Source of the DNA: Lachnospiraceae bacterium
Lineage (GTDB): Bacteria; Bacillota; Clostridia; Lachnospirales; Lachnospiraceae
Direction of reading: 5' to 3'
NCBI GenBank assembly: GCA_024687125.1
Contig: JAILFA010000124.1
Location: 1-64,000 of the forward strand
Length of the DNA stretch: 64,000 bases
This document shows, piece after piece, positions 19,234 through 28,742 of the stretch. The notes under the pieces were generated by a model, which saw only the letters and a list, made by a program, of their open reading frames with translations, was not told the DNA's origin and ran no database searches. How positions within the stretch are numbered: the stretch's first letter is position 1; each line of letters starts with the position of its first letter. Made by a program: the position numbers and the translations under genes.

Positions 19234-20520
19234 TCAATTTTCCAGAGCCTGTGTCAGATCGGCGATCAGATCTGCCGCATCCTCAAGACCGCAGGACATC
19301 CTGATAAGCCCGGCAGGGATCCCGGCGGCCGCAAGCTGTTCATCGTTCATCTGACGGTGCGTCGAAGTGGCCGGATTCAGACAGCAGGTTCTAGCATCTG
19401 CGACATGTGTCTCGATCGCGGCCAGTTTGAGATTCTTCATGAACGCTTCCGCAGCCGCGCGTCCTCCCTTTAATTCAAAGGAGACTACGCCGCATCCGCC
19501 CTGCGGCAGATACTTCTGCGCCAGCTTATAGTACGGATCTCCGGGCAGACCGGAAAAATGAACACTCTCCACCTCCGGGCGCTCCAGCAGGAATTCGGCA
19601 ACCGCCTGACCGTTTTCGGCGTGCCGCTTCATCCGGACATGCAGTGATTCCAGTCCCAGATTCAGATAAAACGCGTGCTGCGGCGACTGGATGCAACCGA
19701 AGTCGCGCATGAGCTGCGCCGTGCACTTCGTGATAAACGCGCCTTCCTGTCCGAATTTCTCGGCATAGGTGATCCCATGATAGGACTCATCCGGCGTTGT
19801 GAGGCCGGGGAATTTTTCCGCATGCGCCATCCAGTCAAATCTGCCGGAATCCACGATCGCGCCGCCGACGGCCGTTCCGTGTCCGTCCATGTACTTTGTC
19901 GTCGAATGCGTGACAATATCAGCCCCCCATTCGATCGGACGGCAGTGAACAGGCGTCGGGAAGGTGTTATCCACAATGAGAGGCACACCGTGGTCATGCG
20001 CCGCCTGCGCGAACTTTTCGATATCCAGTACCGTCAGTGCCGGATTGGCTATGGTCTCTCCGAAGACAGCCCGTGTATTTTCACGGAACGCCGCGTCGAG
20101 TTCCTCTCTCGTGCAGTCCGGTGAGACGAAGGTCACATCGATTCCCATCTTCTTCATCGTGACGGAGATCAGATTGAAGGTGCCGCCGTAGATTGATGAG
20201 GAAGAAACGATATGACTGCCGCACTCGCAGATATTGAACAGGGCAAAGAAATTGGCCGCCTGGCCGGAGCTGGTCAGCATCCCGCACGCGCCGCCCTCAA
20301 GATCGGCGATCTTAGCCGCGACATAGTCATTGGTCGGATTCTGCAGCCGGGTATAGAAATAGCCGGAAGCCTCCAGATCGAAAAGCTTCCCCATGTCCTC
20401 GCTCGTGTCATATTTGAACGTCGTCGACTGAATGATCGGAATCTGCCTTGGTTCGCCGTTTCCGGGAGTATATCCTGCCTGTACGCACTTTGTTCCGATA
20501 CCAAAGCCTTTGTTTGCCAT
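19234..20520 (-). CDS. metY: O-acetylhomoserine sulfhydrylase
   Basis: This PLP enzyme of the Cys/Met metabolism family makes homocysteine (or methionine) from O-acetylhomoserine and sulfide. Full length at 428 residues. Visible motifs are YTRLQNPTNDYVAAKIADLEGG, the SSGQAA region, and the PLP lysine in HSTTKYMDGHG. The long form with HVADARTCCLNPATSTHRQ fits MetY rather than MetB/MetC. ATG 20520 follows AAAGGAG by 6 nt. It is divergent from prephenate dehydrogenase across 110 bp, and no SAM riboswitch fits in that space. No strong promoter was identified for it. Confidence 0.92.
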   Translation of the reverse strand: MANKGFGIGTKCVQAGYTPGNGEPRQIPIIQSTTFKYDTSEDMGKLFDLEASGYFYTRLQNPTNDYVAAKIADLEGGACGMLTSSGQAANFFALFNICECGSHIVSSSSIYGGTFNLISVTMKKMGIDVTFVSPDCTREELDAAFRENTRAVFGETIANPALTVLDIEKFAQAAHDHGVPLIVDNTFPTPVHCRPIEWGADIVTHSTTKYMDGHGTAVGGAIVDSGRFDWMAHAEKFPGLTTPDESYHGITYAEKFGQEGAFITKCTAQLMRDFGCIQSPQHAFYLNLGLESLHVRMKRHAENGQAVAEFLLERPEVESVHFSGLPGDPYYKLAQKYLPQGGCGVVSFELKGGRAAAEAFMKNLKLAAIETHVADARTCCLNPATSTHRQMNDEQLAAAGIPAGLIRMSCGLEDAADLIADLTQALEN

Positions 20521-20594
20521 GCCGTGCTCCTTTCATTGTCAAAACACAATACAGAGTAATTTTATCACATTTTCGTACACAATGCATTTCTTTT

Positions 20595-20623
20595 TTGACG
20601 ATGTATGTGTTGCATGATACAAT
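20595..20623 (+). promoter_or_regulatory. Strong sigma-A promoter for prephenate dehydrogenase
   Basis: TTGACG (20595-20600), exactly 17 bp, then TACAAT (20618-20623), preceded by TGA for an extended -10. The expected start point, about 7 nt on, falls at or next to the ATG at 20631, so the transcript is predicted to be leaderless. Confidence 0.75.
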
Positions 20624-20630
20624 GTTTGCC

Positions 20631-21755
20631 ATGAATACAGAAAACACACAAAATCAGCTGCCTGAAACACGTACCATCGCTTTTCTGGGACTCGGACTCA
20701 TTGGCGGATCCATCGCCAAGGCAATCCGCAGATTCCCCAGAGGCTACCGTCTCATCGCCTGGAATCCTCATGAGGACCGCGTGGACGCAGCCATCACGGA
20801 AGGCGTGATCGATAAGAAACTCCGTTCTCTGACCGATCCCCTCCTCCGGGAGGCGGACCTCATCTACCTGTGCGCACCGGTCAAGAAAAACAGCGAAAAT
20901 CTCGAGACTGTTCTGCCGCTCATCAAAGACAGTGCCATCATCACCGATATCGGCAGCGTCAAGACGGATATCCACGAAGCGGCTGCCCGGCTGGGCGTCG
21001 AAGACCGTTTTGTCGGCGGTCATCCCATGGCCGGAAGTGAGCGCACCGGATACTTTGCTTCCAAGGAACTCCTCCTGGAGAACGCATATTACGTTATCAC
21101 CGCCGGGGACAATGCGGATGAGGCGCGCGTCAGAAGAATGGCCGCCTTTGCCGCGGGTATCGGGGCGATTCCCATCAGGATGGACTATCGGGAACATGAT
21201 CGGATCGTCGCCGCCGTCTCGCATGTTCCGCATGTACTGGCCGCCTCGCTGGTTCACCTGGTCGAGGACAATGACAACCCGGAACATATCATGAAAACCA
21301 TCGCCGCCGGCGGCTTCAAGGACATCACCCGCATTGCCTCCTCTTCCCCGCAGATGTGGGAGGAGATCTGCATGACCAACGGTGACAATATCACGAAATT
21401 CCTGGATCTTTTCATCCGTTCGCTCGCACAGACCAGAGACACGATCCGGGACCGCCAGGCCGCAGCTGTCACGCAGTTCTTCGCAGGCGCGAGAGACTAC
21501 CGCGACTCCTTTATCGAAGCCTCGAGCGGCCCCATCAAAAAAGTATATGCTCTCCACATTGATATCGCCGATGAGCCCGGCGTGATCGCTTCCGTATCGA
21601 CACTCTTGGCTGTACACACCATCAACATCCACAATATCGGGATCACACATAACCGTGAGGTTGAGCGCGGTGCTCTGCGCATCGAGCTTGAAAGTGCCGA
21701 CGACGCGCAGACCGCCAGAAAGATCCTGATACAGCACGGATATTCGGTATGCTGA
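20631..21755 (+). CDS. tyrA: Prephenate dehydrogenase with C-terminal ACT domain
   Basis: Oxidises prephenate to 4-hydroxyphenylpyruvate in tyrosine synthesis. It has an N-terminal Rossmann motif (AFLGLGLIGGSIAKAIR), the TDIGSVKTDI and GGHPMAGSERTGY signatures, the substrate-binding SHVPH, and an ACT domain after KKVYALHIDIADEPGV that would bind tyrosine. The track's start at 20448 lies inside metY. The in-frame ATG at 20622 is within the -10 box and cannot be in the message, leaving ATG 20631. There is no Shine-Dalgarno sequence. Its end overlaps aroA by 7 nt, forming an aromatic amino acid operon. Confidence 0.93.
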   Translation: MNTENTQNQLPETRTIAFLGLGLIGGSIAKAIRRFPRGYRLIAWNPHEDRVDAAITEGVIDKKLRSLTDPLLREADLIYLCAPVKKNSENLETVLPLIKDSAIITDIGSVKTDIHEAAARLGVEDRFVGGHPMAGSERTGYFASKELLLENAYYVITAGDNADEARVRRMAAFAAGIGAIPIRMDYREHDRIVAAVSHVPHVLAASLVHLVEDNDNPEHIMKTIAAGGFKDITRIASSSPQMWEEICMTNGDNITKFLDLFIRSLAQTRDTIRDRQAAAVTQFFAGARDYRDSFIEASSGPIKKVYALHIDIADEPGVIASVSTLLAVHTINIHNIGITHNREVERGALRIELESADDAQTARKILIQHGYSVC

Positions 21756-23068
21756 CGATTACTCCCACACATCGTCCCTTTCACCATGAACTCACCGTTC
21801 CGGGGGACAAGTCCATCTCCCACCGGAGCATCATGTTCAGTGCCCTCGCAAAGGGAGACACGCAGATCACCGGATTTCTGAAGAGCGCCGACTGCCTCTC
21901 CACCATGGCATGCTTTCGCGCGCTCGGCGTGGAGATCGAGGAGACGGGCGATGTCATTACGGTTCACGGCAGAGGTCTCCGCGGGTTAAGAGCGCCGCAG
22001 AGGATCCTTGACGCAGGCAACAGCGGGACCACAACACGTCTGATGTCCGGTATTCTTGCCGCACAGAATTTTGAAAGCACGCTCACGGGCGATGCCTCCA
22101 TTCAGAAGCGGCCGATGAAACGTGTGATCGAACCGCTCACCGCCATGGGCGCCGATATCACCAGCGAGAAAGGAAACGGCTGTGCGCCTCTTCTGATCCG
22201 CGGCAGAAAGCTTCACGACATCGAATGGACAAGCTCTGTTGCCTCCGCTCAGGTCAAATCCTGCATCCTGCTTGCGGCGCTCTGCGCCGGTTGCAGTGCA
22301 TCCGTAACAGAGCCCGCTCTCTCCCGCGACCACTCCGAGCGGATGCTCCTTTCCTTCGGCGCGGATGTTCGCAGCACGAAGAATCCGGGCGGAACGTTTA
22401 CCGCCTTTATCGCACCCACATATGAGTTTACGAGTCCGGGGAGCATCGTCGTCCCCGGTGATATCTCCAGTGCCGCCTACTTTCTGGCGGCCGCCATGAT
22501 GGTTCCGGGCTCTGAGATCCTTGTGAAGAATGTCGGGATCAACCCGACGCGAGCCGGCATTCTCACCGTACTCGAACGGATGGGTGCCGACATCAGCGCA
22601 GAAAACGCCGATGTCACAGGAGAACCCTGTGCAGACCTGCTTCTTAAGCATTCCGAGCTGACCGCTCCGGGATGTGATGAAAACGGGGACCTTGTGATCG
22701 GCGGAGATCTCATCCCCACGCTGATCGATGAGCTTCCCATGATCGCGGTCCTCGCGACGCAGCTTCCCTGCCGCACGATCATCAGGGACGCGGCGGAATT
22801 GAAAGTCAAGGAAAGTGACCGGATCGCGGTCATGACAAAAAACCTGAAAAGAATGGGCGCCGATATCGAAGCGACCGATGACGGATTTATCATCAGCGGC
22901 CCTGCCCCTCTGCACGGCGCCGAGATCGACCCGCATCTTGATCACCGGATCGCGATGAGCCTGGCCGTTGCCGCTCTCGCAGCGGACGGCGAGACTGTCA
23001 TACGGGACGCTGACTGTGTGAATATCAGCTATCCCGAATTCTATCAGGAGCTCAGGAAGCTTCTGTAA
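21749..23068 (+). CDS. aroA: 3-phosphoshikimate 1-carboxyvinyltransferase (EPSP synthase)
   Basis: Transfers enolpyruvate from PEP to shikimate 3-phosphate. Full length at 439 residues, with the two-domain inverse alpha-beta barrel motifs: PGDKSISHRSIM, DAGNSGTTTRLMSG, QKRPMKR, SSVASAQVKSCILLAAL, LIDELPMIAVLA and ELKVKESDRIAVM. The start overlaps the end of prephenate dehydrogenase, so translation is probably coupled. The stop codon lies in the loop of an intrinsic terminator. Confidence 0.95.
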   Translation: MLTITPTHRPFHHELTVPGDKSISHRSIMFSALAKGDTQITGFLKSADCLSTMACFRALGVEIEETGDVITVHGRGLRGLRAPQRILDAGNSGTTTRLMSGILAAQNFESTLTGDASIQKRPMKRVIEPLTAMGADITSEKGNGCAPLLIRGRKLHDIEWTSSVASAQVKSCILLAALCAGCSASVTEPALSRDHSERMLLSFGADVRSTKNPGGTFTAFIAPTYEFTSPGSIVVPGDISSAAYFLAAAMMVPGSEILVKNVGINPTRAGILTVLERMGADISAENADVTGEPCADLLLKHSELTAPGCDENGDLVIGGDLIPTLIDELPMIAVLATQLPCRTIIRDAAELKVKESDRIAVMTKNLKRMGADIEATDDGFIISGPAPLHGAEIDPHLDHRIAMSLAVAALAADGETVIRDADCVNISYPEFYQELRKLL

Positions 23069-23078
23069 GAAGCTTTTT
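23057..23078 (+). terminator. Intrinsic terminator of the tyrA-aroA operon
   Basis: AAGCTTC (23057-23063), loop TGTAA, GAAGCTT (23069-23075), then further T residues for a five-T tract. The loop contains the last base region of the aroA stop codon. The reverse strand has no U-tract, so it serves only the plus strand. Confidence 0.75.
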
Positions 23079-23084
23079 CACTGT

Positions 23085-24422
23085 TCATCTGAATTTTTCG
23101 GCCCGGATCGAATCGATCACATAACCATAGACAGAACGTTCGTCTCTGGACAATTCATAGGTGATCTCGTAATTTGACTGCTCGTGATCGCCGCCCCAAT
23201 GTCCCATATATACCTGTTTCACTGCTTCGATCCTGTCCGTCCCAACAGATCTGACCATCATGTCATTCATCTGATAATCCGCGGCGTCACCGATATCATA
23301 GGCCTCAACAGCAGCATAGCCGTTGTAAAGAAACGCGTGATCATCTCCCGGTCCCTGATACATCTCCAGGCAGTCCAAGCCGACACTTTCTCCGAAAAGA
23401 TCCAGAGACGATCTTTGCAGTTCCTTCTCAGTGATCCCGACGATCCAGATCCGATCGTCATCCTCCGTTCCGAGCTTTCGCGTTTCAGCCGCGAAGACAG
23501 CCGCATACGCCATCGTGTTGTCGTCCAGATAAACGCTGCTGTCTGCGGATCCGTAGAATCCTATACGATAGGCCTCGAACACTTCCATTCGTTTCATCAT
23601 CGCTTCAATGCCATATGTGTAGCCCTCGTAATCACCGGAGAACTTGACATAGGCATTGGCAAACCCCGAAGATTTGGCTGTTTCCAGGGCCTCAGCGGCA
23701 GCCGCTTTCGAATCAAAGGTTCCGGCGGTTACCGCATAATACGGCTTCTGATTCAGATTGCTCCATTCGCTGGTCAGAATGACCCGGGCATCAAAACCGT
23801 ATCCGATCAGTCTGTTCGCAGCCTGCTGCGCATCCGCTCTGGTCACATAGGCGGCGCACCACACTCCGTAGAATGGTTCGCAGAGCGCATCGTCATATGC
23901 CGGTGCACTGTATGAAGCGATCCCATTTTCCTCAATGGAATTATCCCGGGGATTGTTCTGATTATTGTTCTGAGTATTATCCTGTTCCGGCACGGATCCT
24001 TCACTGCCCGCGGCCGGCATGTCCGCGGCATTATCGGCGGCCATCTTCGCCCTGTCATCCGTGGCCGGTATGTCCGCTTTATCATCCACAACTGCCGCTG
24101 GCTGCGGATCATCAAATATCTCTTCATCGATATCTGACTTACTGCTCGCAGATTCCGCTTTACTGATATCTTTTTGTTTCCCGGTTCTTTCTTCGGTTTT
24201 GCTCACAGAAGGTTTGTGATCGACGGATGTGCTCTTCTCAAGTTTTCCCAGGAGCAGCATCACGACAGCCACGATCAGAGCCACCGCCAGGAGCCCCGAT
24301 ATCACGCCGATACAGATCTTCAGCGCTGATGATCCGGAAGCATCTGCCTCTACTTTCTCACCGCATTTCGGACAAAACCTTGCATCGTCCCTGATATTCG
24401 CACCGCATTTATCGCACTTCAT
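23085..24422 (-). CDS. Zinc-ribbon, single-TM protein with SPOR domain and unknown C-terminal domain
   Basis: The first 25 residues form a zinc ribbon with two CxxC pairs (CDKCGAN, CPKCGEK). A transmembrane helix (about 35-58) and a long Asp/Ala/Asn-rich linker to about residue 170 follow. Then a SPOR-like domain (FYGVWCAAYVTRADAQQAAN, YYAVTAGTFDSKAAAAEAL) that in other proteins binds denuded peptidoglycan. The last 180 residues are not recognised; they contain DDDRIWIVGITEKELQRS and end ELSRDERSVYGYVIDSIRAEKFR. The topology would put the ribbon in the cytoplasm and SPOR at the cell wall. ATG 24422 has only a weak GGA site. It converges on aroA and lies downstream of ugd. Function unknown. 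Confidence 0.8.
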   Translation of the reverse strand: MKCDKCGANIRDDARFCPKCGEKVEADASGSSALKICIGVISGLLAVALIVAVVMLLLGKLEKSTSVDHKPSVSKTEERTGKQKDISKAESASSKSDIDEEIFDDPQPAAVVDDKADIPATDDRAKMAADNAADMPAAGSEGSVPEQDNTQNNNQNNPRDNSIEENGIASYSAPAYDDALCEPFYGVWCAAYVTRADAQQAANRLIGYGFDARVILTSEWSNLNQKPYYAVTAGTFDSKAAAAEALETAKSSGFANAYVKFSGDYEGYTYGIEAMMKRMEVFEAYRIGFYGSADSSVYLDDNTMAYAAVFAAETRKLGTEDDDRIWIVGITEKELQRSSLDLFGESVGLDCLEMYQGPGDDHAFLYNGYAAVEAYDIGDAADYQMNDMMVRSVGTDRIEAVKQVYMGHWGGDHEQSNYEITYELSRDERSVYGYVIDSIRAEKFR

Positions 24423-24458
24423 TTTTCCATCCGTTATCCGTGTAGAATCAGAAACCGT

Positions 24459-25643
24459 TCAGTCCTCCCGGAACAGATCCCTGGTGTAGACCTTGTCCTT
24501 CACATCCGCGAGATCATCGGTCATGCGGTTGGCGAGGATGAGGTCGCAGTTTTTCTTGAACTCGTCAAGATCTCGGATCACGCGGGAATTAAAAAACAGA
24601 TCCTCCTTCAGTGCAGGTTCGTAGACGACCACCTCAATGCCCTTGGCCTTGACGCGCTTCATGACGCCCTGGATCGAGGACTGACGGAAGTTGTCGGACC
24701 CGGCCTTCATGGTGAGACGATAGACGCCGACCAGCTTCGGATGCTTCTCGATGATCCGGTCGGCAATGAAATCCTTTCTGGTGCGGTTGGCGTCAACGAT
24801 CGCCGTGATCAGGTTGTTCGGCACATGCTCATAGTTGGCGCGCAGCTGCTTGGTGTCCTTGGGCAGGCAGTAGCCGCCGTAGCCGAAGGAGGGGTTGTTG
24901 TACTGCTGTCCGATCCGGGGATCCAGACATACGCCGTCGATGATCGCGCGCGTATCCAGGCCGCGGACCTCAGCATAGGTATCCAGCTCGTTAAAGAACG
25001 AAACACGGAGTGCCAGATAAGTATTTGCGAAAAGCTTGACGCACTCCGCTTCCATCGTGTCCATGAAGATCGTCGGGATGTCCTTGTCGATCGCTCCCTC
25101 CTTCAGAAGATCAGCGAACTCCTCCGCCTTTTTCCTGCCCTCCTCATCGCCTCGATGGGAGCCGACGATGATACGCGAGGGATGCAGATTGTCATAGAGT
25201 GCCCGCCCTTCACGAAGGAATTCCGGCGAGAACAGCACCCGGGTCGTATCAAACTTCTCCTTCATCTCACGGCAAAAACCCACGGGGATCGTGGATTTGA
25301 CGACGATATATGCCTTCGGGTTCTCCTCCAGCACCATGGCGATCACGGATTCCACGGAGGAGGTATCGAAATAGTTCTTTTTCTCGTCATAGTTCGTCGG
25401 AGTGGACACGATCACGAAATCGGCATCCCGGTAGGCGCTTCTTCCGTCGGTCGTGGCGGAGAGGTGCAGATCTCTGTTAGCGAGGTAGTCTTCGATCTCC
25501 TTATCGATGATCGGAGACATTTTATTATTGATCATCTCCACCTTTTCCGGCAGCACGTCGACAGCCGTCACCTCATTATGCTGTGACAGCAGCACCGACA
25601 TGGATAAACCGACATAACCTGTTCCCGCAACTGCGATCTTCAT
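24459..25643 (-). CDS. ugd: UDP-glucose 6-dehydrogenase
   Basis: Oxidises UDP-glucose to UDP-glucuronate for polysaccharide synthesis. Rossmann start [46 protein letters not shown], the catalytic cysteine in [15 protein letters not shown], and a C-terminal UDP-binding domain ([18 protein letters not shown]). At about 394 residues it is the short bacterial form. The start is ATG 25643, 8 nt after GGAGG; the track's start at 25661 is upstream of that site. Four 62-bp repeat units lie immediately upstream and would sit in its leader or promoter region. Confidence 0.93.
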   Translation of the reverse strand: MKIAVAGTGYVGLSMSVLLSQHNEVTAVDVLPEKVEMINNKMSPIIDKEIEDYLANRDLHLSATTDGRSAYRDADFVIVSTPTNYDEKKNYFDTSSVESVIAMVLEENPKAYIVVKSTIPVGFCREMKEKFDTTRVLFSPEFLREGRALYDNLHPSRIIVGSHRGDEEGRKKAEEFADLLKEGAIDKDIPTIFMDTMEAECVKLFANTYLALRVSFFNELDTYAEVRGLDTRAIIDGVCLDPRIGQQYNNPSFGYGGYCLPKDTKQLRANYEHVPNNLITAIVDANRTRKDFIADRIIEKHPKLVGVYRLTMKAGSDNFRQSSIQGVMKRVKAKGIEVVVYEPALKEDLFFNSRVIRDLDEFKKNCDLILANRMTDDLADVKDKVYTRDLFRED

Positions 25644-25681
25644 TCTCTTTTCCTCCTGCAATACACGATCTATTTTGTCAT

Positions 25682-25904
25682 TTGGGCGTATTCACACATT
25701 TTCCGCGTTTTAGCCCAACCCATTGCTTTTTCTCTTGCTCATTTGGGCGTATTTGCGCTTTTTGCTCTGTTTAGCCCTGGCTTCCTCTGATTTTCCGCAT
25801 TTACATGGGCGTATTTATACTTTATGCCTCATTTTAGCCCAGATCGCTCTGCATTCCCACATTCACTTGGGCGTATTCACACTTTTTACCCCGTTTTAGC
25901 CCAA
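25682..25904. repeat. Array of four 37-38 bp inverted-repeat units, about 62 bp apart
   Basis: Units at 25682-25718, 25743-25779, 25805-25842 and 25867-25904. Each runs TTGGGCGTATT...TTTAGCCCAA, with near-complementary ends (TTGGGC/GCCCAA) and a partly conserved 25-nt interior. Spacing is 61, 62 and 62 bp, and the 24-25 bp linkers also resemble each other (CGCTCTG, CATTTAC). It fills most of the 301-bp gap between ugd and queA. Outer units are best conserved; unit 2 ends GCCCTG and unit 3 starts ATGGGC. No ORF is plausible. It could be repeated RNA hairpins in the ugd leader, multi-site operators, or a REP-like repeat. Confidence 0.85.
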
Positions 25905-25944
25905 CTCGCTCTGTTTTTCCTCTGTATTCCTCTGTTTTCCCTGC

Positions 25945-27120
25945 TCAGACCAGCAGCATCGCGTCCCCGAAGGAAAAGAAGCGATAACGCTCCCGCACGG
26001 CTTCCTCATACGCCGCAAGAACCCGCTCTCGTCCGGCGAATGCCGATACCAGCATCAGAAGCGTCGACTCCGGGAGGTGGAAATTCGTGATCAGGGCGTC
26101 AACCGCTTTAAAATGGTAACCGGGATAGATAAAGATGTTCGTATCTTTTCGGCCCGGATGCACGATGCCCTCTTCATCCGCGAAGCTCTCCAACGTCCGG
26201 ACGCTCGTCGTACCGACGCAGAAGATTCGTCCGCCGGCACGCCTCGCCGCATTGATCTTCTCCGCGGTGTCCTCTCCGATCTCACAGACCTCCGTGTGCA
26301 TCACATGTTCCCGGACATCCGCCACCTTGACCGGGCGGAACGTCCCAAGCCCCACATGGAGAGTCACAAAGGCCGTCTCCACACCCTTGGCACGGATCTC
26401 GTCCAGAAGCTGCTGTGTAAAATGCAGCCCCGCCGTCGGTGCGGCCGCCGACCCCTCATGTTTTGCGTAGACCGTCTGATAGCGGTCGCGCATCTCGCGG
26501 GGAAGCTTGTGCGTGATATACGGCGGAAGCGGCATCTCGCCGAGGGCATCAAGAACTTCCTCCCAGATACCATTGTAGAAAAACTGTACGAGACGATTGC
26601 CGTCGTCACAGACTTCCAGGATCCGGGCTGTCAGAAGCGGCGTACCCTGCGGCCGTTCATTCTCCCCGCTGTCCGAAGCGGTCTGCTGCGCCCCGAAAAC
26701 GACCTCTGCCCCAGGGCGCAGCTTCTTCCCGGGACGGACAAGGCATTCCCAGATACAGGCGTTTTTATCCGCGTCGTCCCCCGGTATTTCGGACTCACCC
26801 TCCTTCTCCGTCCGCTTCAGGAGCAGGATCTCCGCTGCCGCGCCGGTATCCTTCTTGACACCGAGAAGTCTGGCCGGGATCACCTTGGTATCATTAAAGA
26901 CCAGGCAGTCACCGGGACGCAGAAAACCCGGGATCTCTTTGAAAATATGGTGCGACACGACGCCGGTTTCCCGATCCATCACAAGCAGTCTGGAGGAGGA
27001 ACGATCCCCCAGCGGATCCTGCGCGATCAGTTCCTTGGGCAGTTCATACGCGTAGTCGGATGTAGAAAATCCGATCGGCGCGTTTCGCCCGGTTCCTTCT
27101 TTCAGCGGTTCCTGTGACAT
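25945..27120 (-). CDS. queA: S-adenosylmethionine:tRNA ribosyltransferase-isomerase
   Basis: Adds the epoxycyclopentanediol moiety in queuosine synthesis, transferring ribosyl from SAM to preQ1 in tRNA. Motifs: [67 protein letters not shown] and [18 protein letters not shown]. Full length, with an N-terminal extension of about 20 residues. ATG 27120 has no clear ribosome binding site and lies 24 bp after the aminopeptidase stop. The pathway's later enzyme, tgt, enters at the right edge of the window. Confidence 0.94.
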   Translation of the reverse strand: MSQEPLKEGTGRNAPIGFSTSDYAYELPKELIAQDPLGDRSSSRLLVMDRETGVVSHHIFKEIPGFLRPGDCLVFNDTKVIPARLLGVKKDTGAAAEILLLKRTEKEGESEIPGDDADKNACIWECLVRPGKKLRPGAEVVFGAQQTASDSGENERPQGTPLLTARILEVCDDGNRLVQFFYNGIWEEVLDALGEMPLPPYITHKLPREMRDRYQTVYAKHEGSAAAPTAGLHFTQQLLDEIRAKGVETAFVTLHVGLGTFRPVKVADVREHVMHTEVCEIGEDTAEKINAARRAGGRIFCVGTTSVRTLESFADEEGIVHPGRKDTNIFIYPGYHFKAVDALITNFHLPESTLLMLVSAFAGRERVLAAYEEAVRERYRFFSFGDAMLLV

Positions 27121-27144
27121 CTTGGTAAGACAGCTGCGCAGAAC

Positions 27145-28647
27145 CTACATGTTCTGCAGCGACGCCTTTTCCAGGAACGCCGTATACGCTCTAAGCGACT
27201 CATAGACATCCGCCTTGCTCGTCGCTTCCCAGGGCGCGTGCATATTCAGTACCCCAACCCCGGAATCGATCACGTTCATCCCATACAGCGCCAGAATATA
27301 CGCGATCGTACCGCCGCCGCCGATATCAACCTTGCCGAGCTCTGCAGTGTGGTAGGTGATATTCTCCGCGTCAAAGATGCTCCTGAGATGCGCGAGGTAT
27401 TCCGCGTTGGCGTCATTCGATCCGGCCTTGCCGCGGGAGCCCGTGAACTTGGAGATCGCAAGACCGCCGCCGAGGAACGATGCGTTCTTCTTTTCAAACG
27501 CACTCGCGAACTGCGGATCATACGCAGCGTTCACATCCGAAGAGAGCATGCACGAGTTTGCCAGGCAACGGCGAAGCGCCAGTTCGCTGTACGTACCTGT
27601 GAGGTTCATGACCTCCGCGACCATGTTTTCAAAAAACTGCGACCGCATGCCGGTGGCACCGACACTGCCGATCTCTTCCTTGTCCACCAGGATGCAGCAG
27701 CCCGTGCGCTTCAGGTTCTTCGCCTGTACGATCGCGCGGAAGCTCGGATAGGCACATACGCGGTCATCCTGTCCATAAGCAAGGATCATTGAGCGGTCAA
27801 AGCCCGCGTCCCTCGCCTTGCCGGCAGGTACCACCTCCAGCTCCGCGGAGATGAAATCATCCTCCTCCACGCCGTAGCTGTCCTTGAGTATGGCGAGCAC
27901 ACCACGCTTTACGGCGCCGGAAACCTTTTTCCCGGCTTCGCCTTCGGCTTTTTCCGCATCCAGAGCGTACTGCTGTCCTGCCGTCAGTCTGCTTCTGGCT
28001 GCCTTCTTTTCGACAGCGGAAGCTTTTCCGCTGTCAATGAGAAGCGGCTTATTGCCGACGATGAGATCAAGCGCCTCCCCTTCGATCACCTTGGCGGCCT
28101 TTTTGTCCATCTGTTCCTGTGCGAGATGGATCAGCAGATCCGAGATAAAGAAGACCGGGTCATCCTCATCCTCGCCGATGTTCAGCTGGCAGATGCTCCC
28201 GTCCTTTTTCACGAAAACGCCGTGCAGTGCCAGGGGCAGCGCGACATACTGATACTTTTTGATTCCGCCGTAGTAATGCGTATCAAGATATGCGATCCCG
28301 CTGTCTTCATAGAGCGGATTCTGCTTGATGTCCGTCCGGGGACTGTCGATATGCGCGCCGAGGATATTGAGACCGTTCTCCATGGGCTCGGAGCCGATCT
28401 GAAACAACACGATGGACTTGTTCATCCATACGCTGTATACCCTGTCTCCCTTTTTCAGCTTTCTGCGGCCGCCGATCAGTGTACGGATATCCGTAAATCC
28501 GGCCTGTTCCGCTGCGTTCACGATCGTCTCCACAGCCTCCCGCTCCGTCTTGGCGTTATTCAGGAAATCCTTGTAATCCTCCGCGAATTTCTCCGCCTCT
28601 TTCGTCTGTTTGGCATTCAGTACTGTCCATGCATTCCGTCTGTTCAT
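27145..28647 (-). CDS. M18-family aminopeptidase
   Basis: Zinc aminopeptidase of the aspartyl aminopeptidase family, cytoplasmic. Metal and catalytic motifs: LGAHIDSPR, the VDKEEIGSVGATG catalytic Glu region, SSDVNAAYDPQ, and the C-terminal MHAPWEATSKAD with the last metal His. Length of 500 residues is normal for the clostridial branch. ATG 28647 follows AAAGGA by about 8 nt. A strong promoter lies upstream, and the gene is the head of an operon with queA. Confidence 0.92.
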   Translation of the reverse strand: MNRRNAWTVLNAKQTKEAEKFAEDYKDFLNNAKTEREAVETIVNAAEQAGFTDIRTLIGGRRKLKKGDRVYSVWMNKSIVLFQIGSEPMENGLNILGAHIDSPRTDIKQNPLYEDSGIAYLDTHYYGGIKKYQYVALPLALHGVFVKKDGSICQLNIGEDEDDPVFFISDLLIHLAQEQMDKKAAKVIEGEALDLIVGNKPLLIDSGKASAVEKKAARSRLTAGQQYALDAEKAEGEAGKKVSGAVKRGVLAILKDSYGVEEDDFISAELEVVPAGKARDAGFDRSMILAYGQDDRVCAYPSFRAIVQAKNLKRTGCCILVDKEEIGSVGATGMRSQFFENMVAEVMNLTGTYSELALRRCLANSCMLSSDVNAAYDPQFASAFEKKNASFLGGGLAISKFTGSRGKAGSNDANAEYLAHLRSIFDAENITYHTAELGKVDIGGGGTIAYILALYGMNVIDSGVGVLNMHAPWEATSKADVYESLRAYTAFLEKASLQNM

Positions 28648-28690
28648 TTTCTGTTCCTTTCTTATGGTTGATGTCAGAGCATCGACAATC

Positions 28691-28719
28691 AGTATATGCT
28701 CACCGGCAGGCTAAGTCAA
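28691..28719 (-). promoter_or_regulatory. Sigma-A promoter for aminopeptidase-queA
   Basis: On the minus strand TTGACT (28719-28714), 17 bp, TATACT (28696-28691). It lies in the 95-bp gap after the HD-GYP gene stop. Confidence 0.75.
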
Positions 28720-28742
28720 TGCGGCCCGTTCCTGCCTGCGTC

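Noticed and set aside
20565-21737. 390-residue minus-strand ORF opposite prephenate dehydrogenase
   Set aside because: A shadow; the plus-strand frame has Rossmann, catalytic and ACT motifs.
25682-25904. Possible CRISPR array (37-38 bp repeats, 24-25 bp spacers)
   Set aside because: The repeats differ from each other, the spacers are similar to one another, there are only four units, and no cas genes are near. It is a tandem repeat of hairpins.
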